Positions 6,302 to 11,571 of a stretch of 11,571 bases of DNA are shown piece by piece (positions within the stretch are counted from its first letter, which is position 1; each line of letters begins with the position of its first letter). The position numbers and the translations under genes were made by a program. The stretch lies in contig CAZUCD010000123.1 of assembly GCA_964618855.1 (NCBI GenBank), forward strand, positions 1 through 11,571. Direction: 5' to 3'. The stretch comes from CAZUCD01 sp964618855 (GTDB taxonomy: Bacteria > Sumerlaeota > Sumerlaeia > SLMS01 > JANRJK01). The notes beneath the pieces were generated by a model, which was not told where the DNA came from, did not search any database, and was given only the letters and a program-made list of their open reading frames with translations.

Positions 6302-7681
6302 TTACGGGGCCGCCGGGGTGTCGTAAGGGGTCGGGGTAGGTTCCTTGAGCGATCCGTCCGCGTTCAGGAATCCGGTTTCGATGCCCCGTTGCTTGGCGCC
6401 CGCCTTCTGCGAAACCTCCGCCAACGCACGCACCGAATCCACCCTCCCGCGGTCGATCATCTCGTCCGTCAGGAGCAGGAACGGGATGTACGCGACGCTG
6501 TTCACGACCGCGCTGACGAACTGGAGGTTTTCGGTCTGTGGCATTCCCGTGATGCGCAGGGCGTCGACCTCGAGCGGGACGCGGCTTCGGGCCGCAAGGT
6601 CGAGGAAGGCCATCGACTGGGGATTCGTGCCGATGTACTCGATCTGGAAGGGCAGCGCGACGGACGTTTTCTCCTTGGAGTCGCCCCCCTCCTCGCCCCC
6701 TGGGTCGAACGCGCCCTCGTCGAGCGCGAACCGCGGGTCGACCTGGCCCCCCGGCCCCGGGGTCGCGCCCGGCGCCGCCGCCACTTGTGCCTTCGGGTCG
6801 TAGTACACCGGCCTCGGCGCCCACGGCTTCAGCATCGTGATGTCCTGAATGCCCGCCTGTTCCGCGAGGTCGAATATCTGACGCAGGTTCTGCGTCTGGC
6901 GGAAGAACGGGTACATGCCGTAGATAGGGTCCGGGTCCGAGGGCCACTCGATCCGGAAGAGTTCGTAGAGCATGTCCTGGGCTTCCTTCTCCGACATGGT
7001 GGAGAGGGCATTGGCGCCCAGGGCGCCCTTCACGAGGTTGATCCTATTCAGGGTGTAGAGCGTGCCCGCGAGGTCCCCGTAGTTCGCCTGGATCGCGTCG
7101 CGCTTGTTCAGGTCCATGCCCATCGAGCGCAGGAGCTGTTCGTACTCGGCGAGGCGCTGGCGGTAGAGGTCCTGCGTCTTGTCGAGCACCTTGAGCGTGC
7201 GGTCCGCGCCGCGGAGGCGCTGGAGGAGGTCCTCCATGACGCCCGGCTGGCGGAGGGCGGGGGGAAGCTCGCCCTGGATGTCCCAGCCCGTGGCGTTCGA
7301 GACGAAGGAGAGCTTCGGGGCCTTGTCGTCGGTGGCGCGGCGCTGGAGGTCGGCGAGGAACTCCTGGAAGTCGCGGCGCTGGCGGTCCACGTCGTTGGCC
7401 GGCCCCGGCAGGTAGTACATCGGGACGGTGATCCGCAGGTCCGCCATCAGGTCCCAGTACTGGCGCGTGTAGTTGAGCGTGTCGAACTTGAAGGCGAATG
7501 TCTTGTCGAGCGGCTGCGCCTGCCCGATGTTCTGGTACTCGCCGGCAACCCGGTCGTGCTCTTCCTTGGCCTTCTGGAAATCGGATGCGCGGTCCTTGAA
7601 GATGGCGAGGTGCAGGGCGGCGATGGTGCCGAGCGCTCCGACGACTCCGATGGCTATCTTCCCGCTGTCCGGAATGGGCAT
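6302..7681 (-). CDS. Membrane-anchored coiled-coil protein, PilO/Amuc_1100-like (tentative)
   Basis: The 459-residue product has one N-terminal membrane helix (about 8-28, KIAIGVVGALGTIAALHLAI). A charged, probably coiled-coil stretch follows (about 29-55), then a long alpha-rich region. A Gly/Pro/Ala linker (about 300-335) precedes a C-terminal domain, VALPFQIEYIGTNPQSMAFL (340-359), with a later EVDALRITGM segment (371-380). A membrane anchor, a coiled coil and a 'v.l.f.G....l..fl..l......l.v..l.i' domain is the architecture of PilO and of Amuc_1100-type proteins from the PVC group. No PilM, PilN or PilQ gene is present here, so a pilus role is not shown. The start is ATG 7681, not the longer frame from 7759, because this puts the membrane helix at the N-terminus. 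It is transcribed away from the PP2C gene. Confidence 0.75.
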   Translation of the reverse strand: MPIPDSGKIAIGVVGALGTIAALHLAIFKDRASDFQKAKEEHDRVAGEYQNIGQAQPLDKTFAFKFDTLNYTRQYWDLMADLRITVPMYYLPGPANDVDRQRRDFQEFLADLQRRATDDKAPKLSFVSNATGWDIQGELPPALRQPGVMEDLLQRLRGADRTLKVLDKTQDLYRQRLAEYEQLLRSMGMDLNKRDAIQANYGDLAGTLYTLNRINLVKGALGANALSTMSEKEAQDMLYELFRIEWPSDPDPIYGMYPFFRQTQNLRQIFDLAEQAGIQDITMLKPWAPRPVYYDPKAQVAAAPGATPGPGGQVDPRFALDEGAFDPGGEEGGDSKEKTSVALPFQIEYIGTNPQSMAFLDLAARSRVPLEVDALRITGMPQTENLQFVSAVVNSVAYIPFLLLTDEMIDRGRVDSVRALAEVSQKAGAKQRGIETGFLNADGSLKEPTPTPYDTPAAP

Positions 7682-7833
7682 GGTTTGATCCCGTAAGGTG
7701 GCCTGTGGACGGGCGGCGCCCCGGATGCGGTGCATGCCCGGACCCCGGCCGTGGGGCATTGGGGCGGCGTGACCTTCAACTCGCGTTCACTGTCGCCTTG
7801 CACCACGGAACCGTCACGACTAGGAGTTTCGAT
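7682..7833. promoter_or_regulatory. Divergent promoter region
   Basis: These 152 bp separate the starts of two divergent genes, so promoters for both should lie here. I see no convincing -35/-10 pair on either strand. An imperfect inverted pair, tgccc...ggggca, occurs around 7735-7759. Confidence 0.35.
7822..7826 (+). promoter_or_regulatory. Shine-Dalgarno that decides the TTG start
   Basis: aggag lies 7 nt before TTG at 7834, an ideal spacing. The in-frame ATG at 7705 and GTG at 7960 have no comparable site. Confidence 0.75.
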
Positions 7834-9747
7834 TTGAATCCGGCCCGCGTCGGCTGGCAAGAGAAGTCGGAAGTCCCCAAGTCGAAAGTTCCGCCCCCGG
7901 CATCCAACCCGAACCACACCGACCCTCCGACCAACCAGCCCCGCATCCCCGAGTCCGCCGTGTCCTTTTCCCGCCTGATCGTCCAAAACGGCCCTGATAC
8001 CGGGAAGACCTACGTCCTGGACCAGCCAATGTTGACCGTTGGTCGGAGCGTCACCAACCACATCCAGATCGTGGACCGCCGGATGTCCCGCAACCACGCG
8101 GAGGTCCACGTCGCAGGCAACCGCGTCGTCCTGCGCGACCTGGGGAGCAAGAACGGCACGCTGCTGAACGGCGCACCCGTCAACGGGTCGATGGAGCTCC
8201 ACCACGGCGACCGCATCGCCTTCGGCGACACCGAGTGCCTCTTCACGACCGACGAAGTCCCCGGCGCCCCACCACGCTCGGCACCCCCTCCGCCGACCGA
8301 TCCCGCCTCCACACCCCTCCCCGTCAGGAAGGCCGACACCTCGGCCTCCAGCAGCGGCTTCAAGGTCGTGGACGAACACCTCTGGGGGCGCGCCAAGCAG
8401 TCCGTCCGCGCAGGCTTCGACCCATCCCAGGGCACCATGATCGGGAGCGTCCCCCGCGGCGCCTCCGCGGAGGACCTCCGCGACCTCACCAAGCGCCTCG
8501 AGGTCATGTACCAGGTCACCGATGCGATCCGCTCCGTCTTCACGCTTGAGGAGCTGCTCGACAAGATCATGGACATCATCCAGAACCTGATGCACCCGGA
8601 CCGCTCCTACCTCCTGCTGACGGACCCGAAGGGGGGGGAACTGACCCCCGCCGTGGTCAAGTCCGTGGACACGGGGGACAAGCGAGAGGTGCACATCAGC
8701 ACCTCCATCACCCAGCGCAGCCTCACCGAGGGCGTCGCCATCCTCGTCTCCGACGCGGCCGCCGACATGCGGTTCAACGCCTCCGAATCCATCATCATGA
8801 ATCGGATCCGGACGGCGATGGTGGCGCCGATGATCTACAAGCAGGAGTCGCTCGGGGTCATCTACATCGACACGCAGTCGCGCGCGCTCGCGTTCTCGAA
8901 CGAGGAACTCGAGATGCTGACCTCGATCGCGAACCAGGCCGCCGTCGCCATCGTCAACGCGCGGCTGCACTCGCAGCTCGTCGAGCAGCACAAGCTCGCG
9001 CGCGAGATGGAAATCGCCCGCGCCATCCAGATGAACCTGCTGCCGAAGACATACCCCGACCTTCCGGGCTACCAGCTAAGCGCGATGTCCCTCCCCGCGA
9101 AGCAGGTGGGGGGCGACTACTACGACTTCCTGCGCCTGCCCGACCAGCGGGTCGGCCTCGCCATCGCCGACGTCTCCGGCAAGGGCGTCTCCGCCGCCAT
9201 CCTCACCGCCACAACGCGCAGCTACCTGATGAGCGAGACGCAGCACAAGGACACCACGCTCCTCTCCGCCGTCGAACGCATCAACAAGATGATCCATCGC
9301 GACGTCGCGGGGGGGCAGATGTACGTCACGATGATACTCGGCTACCTCGACACCGGGGACGGCACCATCGAGTACATCAACGCCGGCCACGCCTACCCCG
9401 TGCTGATCCATCCCAACGGTGAGGAGGAGATGCTGAAGAGCGGCGGCGTCTTCCTTGGCATCATGGAGGACTCCCCCTTCGAGATCGGCCAGGCGACGAT
9501 CCCACCCGGCGGCGTCCTCGTCATGTACACCGACGGCGTGACGGACATCCTCGACCCGCAGGGCCGATCCTTTGGCCAGGACCGGTTCCTCGAGCTGATC
9601 CGCGACAAGCAGCACCTCTCCGCGGAGGAAATCCGCAACTCGATCTACCAGGCGTGCCTGAAGCACCGCGGGACCGCGGACCAGTTCGACGACTTCACGC
9701 TCATCGTGTGCAAGCGGCTGAACTTCAACGAGAGCGAGATCGACTAG
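7834..9747 (+). CDS. FHA-GAF-PP2C (SpoIIE/RsbU-type) serine/threonine phosphatase
   Basis: The product has 637 residues from the TTG start. After a Pro-rich N-terminal tail comes an FHA domain (about 45-137), with the phosphothreonine-binding marks VGRS, MSRNHAEV and DLGSKNGTLLNG. A Pro/Ser linker leads to a GAF domain (about 218-377, from LTKRLEVMYQVTDAI to AAVAIVNARL). An amphipathic helix, HKLAREMEIARAIQMNLLP, is the usual signalling link into the phosphatase. The PP2C domain (about 400-630) keeps the metal-binding residues: GGDYYD (426-431), IADVSGKGVSAA (444-455), YTDGVTD (565-571) and FDDFTLIV (618-625). Proteins of this class dephosphorylate STAS-type antagonists in partner-switching pathways. 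FHA input implies control by a Ser/Thr kinase. It is cytosolic, with no membrane segment. The STAS-TPR protein encoded at 5443-6192 is an obvious candidate substrate, though unproven. Confidence 0.93.
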   Translation: MNPARVGWQEKSEVPKSKVPPPASNPNHTDPPTNQPRIPESAVSFSRLIVQNGPDTGKTYVLDQPMLTVGRSVTNHIQIVDRRMSRNHAEVHVAGNRVVLRDLGSKNGTLLNGAPVNGSMELHHGDRIAFGDTECLFTTDEVPGAPPRSAPPPPTDPASTPLPVRKADTSASSSGFKVVDEHLWGRAKQSVRAGFDPSQGTMIGSVPRGASAEDLRDLTKRLEVMYQVTDAIRSVFTLEELLDKIMDIIQNLMHPDRSYLLLTDPKGGELTPAVVKSVDTGDKREVHISTSITQRSLTEGVAILVSDAAADMRFNASESIIMNRIRTAMVAPMIYKQESLGVIYIDTQSRALAFSNEELEMLTSIANQAAVAIVNARLHSQLVEQHKLAREMEIARAIQMNLLPKTYPDLPGYQLSAMSLPAKQVGGDYYDFLRLPDQRVGLAIADVSGKGVSAAILTATTRSYLMSETQHKDTTLLSAVERINKMIHRDVAGGQMYVTMILGYLDTGDGTIEYINAGHAYPVLIHPNGEEEMLKSGGVFLGIMEDSPFEIGQATIPPGGVLVMYTDGVTDILDPQGRSFGQDRFLELIRDKQHLSAEEIRNSIYQACLKHRGTADQFDDFTLIVCKRLNFNESEID

Positions 9748-9748
9748 G

Positions 9749-9761
9749 GACCCGACGGGTC
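9749..9761 (+). terminator. Small hairpin just after the PP2C stop
   Basis: gaccc-gac-gggtc begins 2 nt after TAG. The stem is 5 bp and there is no T-run. It could mark the transcript end together with the GC hairpins of the repeat block that follows. Confidence 0.25.
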
Positions 9762-9782
9762 GGCGCAGAAGGGCCGCCGTCG

Positions 9783-10050
9783 TTGCCGCGCCCCCGTCCG
9801 GGGGCGCAATCCCATGCGGGCCGGGGTGCCGGGGCTGACGCCCCGGCCAATTCATGCCGCGCGCCTCCTGCGCGCCCGGTATCCGACACGCCGCATGGGT
9901 GCGCGAATGCCGGACCGTCACGCGCAGGAGGCCTGGCGCATTTCCCCGCGCATCACCACCTCATGCCCATGCGTGGCCCCCGCGGCCCCTCCACGCGCGC
10001 ACGCTGCACTGCCTCATGCTCACCGACGCGTGCACGGCGCGATGATTCTC
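9783..10050. repeat. Composite repeat block 1, module A
   Basis: This non-coding stretch recurs at 11007-11269 in the same orientation, from ttgccgcgccc to about cgatgattctc, with scattered substitutions and small length changes. It contains three strong hairpins: gcgccccc-gtcc-gggggcgc (9788-9807), gccggggc-tgac-gccccggc (9828-9847) and gcgcgc-ctcct-gcgcgc (9859-9875). I see no credible gene in it. Confidence 0.85.
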
Positions 10051-10259
10051 ACGCCCCGGCCTGCGAAACCGGAATCACCACACGCCCGCCGCCACGCCAC
10101 GCGATTCCCCAACCGCCGCACGTGCTCCCACGCGCGTTGGAGGCGCGCCGCATCGTAGGCCGGGGCGTGAGCCCCGGTCCGAGATCACGCAATACGCACG
10201 GCGCCCCCGACGGGGGCGCGGCGACGACCTGCCGCCGCGCGCAAGTCGCTGGGATTCGT
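10051..10259. repeat. Composite repeat block 1, first B unit (209 bp)
   Basis: It begins acgccccggcctgcgaaacc. It contains a gcgcg...cgcgc inverted pair (degenerate here), a GTAG-headed REP hairpin (10155-10178), and the hairpin gcgccccc-gac-gggggcgc (10201-10219). The next unit starts at 10260. Confidence 0.85.
10155..10178 (+). repeat. REP core with GTAG head
   Basis: gtag followed by gccggggc-gtga-gccccggt. A short GTAG-type head before an imperfect hairpin is the signature of REPs recognised by RAYTs. Equivalent cores lie at 10364-10387 (head ccag) and 11363-11386 (head gtag). Confidence 0.7.
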
Positions 10260-10465
10260 ACGCACCGGCCCACGAATCCCGAATCACCACACGCACGCCG
10301 CCACGCCACGCGATTCCCCAACCGCCGCATGTGCTCCCACGCGCGCCGGAGGCGCGCCGCATCCCAGGCCGGGGCGTGAGCCCCGGTCCGAAATCACGCA
10401 ATACGCACGGCGCCCCCGACGGGGGCGCGGCGACGACCCGCCGCCGCGCGCACGCTGCATCTCGG
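10260..10465. repeat. Composite repeat block 1, second B unit
   Basis: A second copy of the B unit, with the inverted repeat gcgcgcc-gga-ggcgcgc in intact form near 10341-10357, REP core 10364-10387 and hairpin 10410-10428. It degenerates by about 10460. A gggcccggg palindrome then fills the gap up to the end of the RAYT gene. Confidence 0.8.
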
Positions 10466-10488
10466 ATCCGGCACGGGCCCGGGCCGTA

Positions 10489-10968
10489 TCAAGTCGACTC
10501 TCCCACTTCATCGTCGCCGCCCCACACATGTCGAATGTCGTACTCCACATCATGGACGCGGAGTAGGCCCTCAAACTCGTCCTTGAAGGCCCGGGCGGCA
10601 TGATGATCCCGCTGATTCTGGATGTAACGAACGAGCGTCGCCTCCTGTGATCGACTCACGGAGAAGGCACCATACCCACGCTGCCAACGAAACGAGCGCC
10701 GCGAACGGTCCTCCTCGTGCACCCATCGCGACGAGTTTGCCTTCACCTTGCGGACGATGTCCGCCGGCGCCTGGTCGGATCGGAGTCGGACCATCAAATG
10801 CACATGATCCGCCATCCCCCCGATCGCGATGACCTGGCCGCCTTCTCCCGTCACCACGCCGACCATGTAGGCGTGGAGCCGGGGTTCGAGATCGGCATCA
10901 ATCGTCGGGACTCGCCCGGATGTGCCAAAGACGAGATGGTACACGAGGCGATGATAGGAGTCACCCAT
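10489..10968 (-). CDS. Second REP-associated tyrosine transposase (Y1_Tnp, HUH family)
   Basis: The product has 159 residues, starting MGDSYHRLVYHLVFGTSGRV. The HUH motif is HVH (55-57, in ADHVHLMVRL). The catalytic tyrosine is Y115 in RYIQNQRDHH, with WQRGYGAFSVS (95-105) between them. It ends DVEYDIRHVWG plus a short acidic tail. It is of the same family as the protein at 1057-1506 but clearly diverged from it, with a different N-terminus and linker, so this is not a recent duplicate. ATG at 10968 is chosen because the family begins here; the open frame back to 11079 runs through module A of the flanking repeat. No strong SD is visible. It lies between two copies of the A-B-B repeat block, whose REP cores are its likely DNA substrate. 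All catalytic residues seem present. Confidence 0.88.
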   Translation of the reverse strand: MGDSYHRLVYHLVFGTSGRVPTIDADLEPRLHAYMVGVVTGEGGQVIAIGGMADHVHLMVRLRSDQAPADIVRKVKANSSRWVHEEDRSRRSFRWQRGYGAFSVSRSQEATLVRYIQNQRDHHAARAFKDEFEGLLRVHDVEYDIRHVWGGDDEVGEST

Positions 10969-11006
10969 GCACTGTCCGTTCCGCGTGTAGGTCGAATCCA
11001 AGACGA

Positions 11007-11269
11007 TTGCCGCGCCCCCGTCCCGGGGCGCAATCCCATGCGGGCCGGGGTGCCGGGGCTGTCCCCCCGGCCGATTCATGCCGCGCGCCGCCGGCGCGCC
11101 CCGTATAGGCCACCGCGCCCGCGGGCGCGCATGCCGTCACGTGCACGAGGCTTGGCGCACTTCCCCGCGCATCACCACCTCATGCGAATGCATGACCCGC
11201 GCGGCCCCTCTACGCGCGCACGCTGCACTGCCTCATGCTCACCGCCGCGCTCACGGCGCGAAGATTCTC
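11007..11269. repeat. Composite repeat block 2, module A
   Basis: A second copy of 9783-10050. The third hairpin is kept as gcgcgcc-gcc-ggcgcgc with changed loop and arms. An additional one, gcgccc-gc-gggcgc, replaces cgca-tggg-tgcg of copy 1. The second hairpin is damaged here (tgtcccccc for tgacgcccc). Confidence 0.85.
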
Positions 11270-11467
11270 AAGCACCGGCCTGCGAAACCCGAATCACCAC
11301 ACGCCCGCCGCCACGCCACGCGATTCCCTCACCGCCGCACGCGCTCCCACGCGCGCCGCATCGTAGGCCGGGGCGTGAGCCCCGGTCCGAGATCACGCAA
11401 TACGGACGGCGCCCCCGACGGGGACGCGGCGACGACCCGCCGCCACGCGCACGCTGCGAGTGTTTGC
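11270..11467. repeat. Composite repeat block 2, first B unit (198 bp)
   Basis: Copy of 10051-10259, shortened by loss of the gga-ggcgcgcc arm next to the REP core. It carries REP core 11363-11386 (GTAG head) and the hairpin near 11409-11427 with one mismatch. Confidence 0.85.
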
Positions 11468-11571
11468 ACGCCCCGGCCTGCGAAACCCGCATCACCTCAC
11501 GCCCGCCGCCACGCCACGAGATTCCCCAGCCGCCGCACGTGCTCCCACGCGCGCCGGAGGCGCGCCGCATC
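11468..11571. repeat. Composite repeat block 2, second B unit, cut by the window end
   Basis: It starts acgccccggcctgcgaaacc like the other B units and runs into the gcgcgcc-gga-ggcgcgc hairpin at the window edge, just before the expected REP core. Confidence 0.8.

Noticed and set aside
6254..7696. Plus-strand open frame of 480 codons
   Set aside because: It mirrors the PilO-like gene on the other strand, has biased Arg/Val/Glu composition and no motif.
7654..8991. Minus-strand open frame of 445 codons
   Set aside because: It is antisense to the FHA and GAF domains of the phosphatase, whose motifs are unmistakable. Its Asp/Gly/Val-rich product matches nothing I recognise.
9783..10465. Open frames across the repeat blocks (such as 9814-10158 and 10049-10330)
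   Set aside because: They arise from stop-poor GC-rich repeats. Their products are Arg/Pro/Ala-rich and vary between copies by frame-breaking changes, and hairpins explain the conservation better.
9783..11571. Possible CRISPR array
   Set aside because: The repeats are about 200 bp, internally palindromic and adjacent without unique spacers of 30-40 bp; no cas gene is present.

Overview
The window is about 11.6 kb of GC-rich bacterial DNA. It carries a lipid A-type acyltransferase gene, so the host is very probably Gram-negative with an outer membrane. The FHA-GAF-PP2C phosphatase, a STAS protein fused to TPRs, a PilO/Amuc_1100-like membrane protein, TTG and GTG starts, and 'cccaggg...ccctggg' palindromes are all compatible with Planctomycetota or a neighbouring phylum. 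That placement is an inference from gene style, not a marker-gene result.

Layout. Bases 3-83 are the 3' end of a gene resembling the DinB family. Bases 139-384 are a decayed, internally deleted IS630-family transposase. Bases 383-1056 and 1507-1736 are palindromic and direct repeats around a small Y1 (HUH) transposase gene at 1057-1506, a REP-associated tyrosine transposase (RAYT). A minus-strand block of four genes follows, read from 7681 down to 1737: a membrane-anchored coiled-coil protein (PilO/Amuc_1100-like, tentative), a STAS-TPR protein, an LpxL/HtrB-type acyltransferase, and a secreted beta-propeller-like protein of 861 residues. Divergent from it, on the plus strand, is an FHA-GAF-SpoIIE/PP2C phosphatase (7834-9747). 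From 9748 to the window end there is a second, different RAYT gene (10489-10968, minus strand) between two copies of a composite repeat block, each ordered A-B-B. The B units carry a GTAG-headed REP hairpin.

How the genes may work together. The STAS protein keeps the serine that is phosphorylated in anti-sigma-factor antagonists. The PP2C protein has the metal-binding aspartates of RsbU/SpoIIE-type phosphatases. They could be the antagonist and phosphatase of one partner-switching pathway, but no HATPase anti-sigma/kinase partner is visible here. The acyltransferase gene starts 3 nt after the STAS-TPR stop and is probably translationally coupled to it.

The least ordinary part is the repeat biology. 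Two divergent domesticated HUH transposases lie 9 kb apart, each inside its own unrelated palindromic repeat family. The second is bracketed by same-order, same-orientation copies of an array of roughly 0.7 kb.
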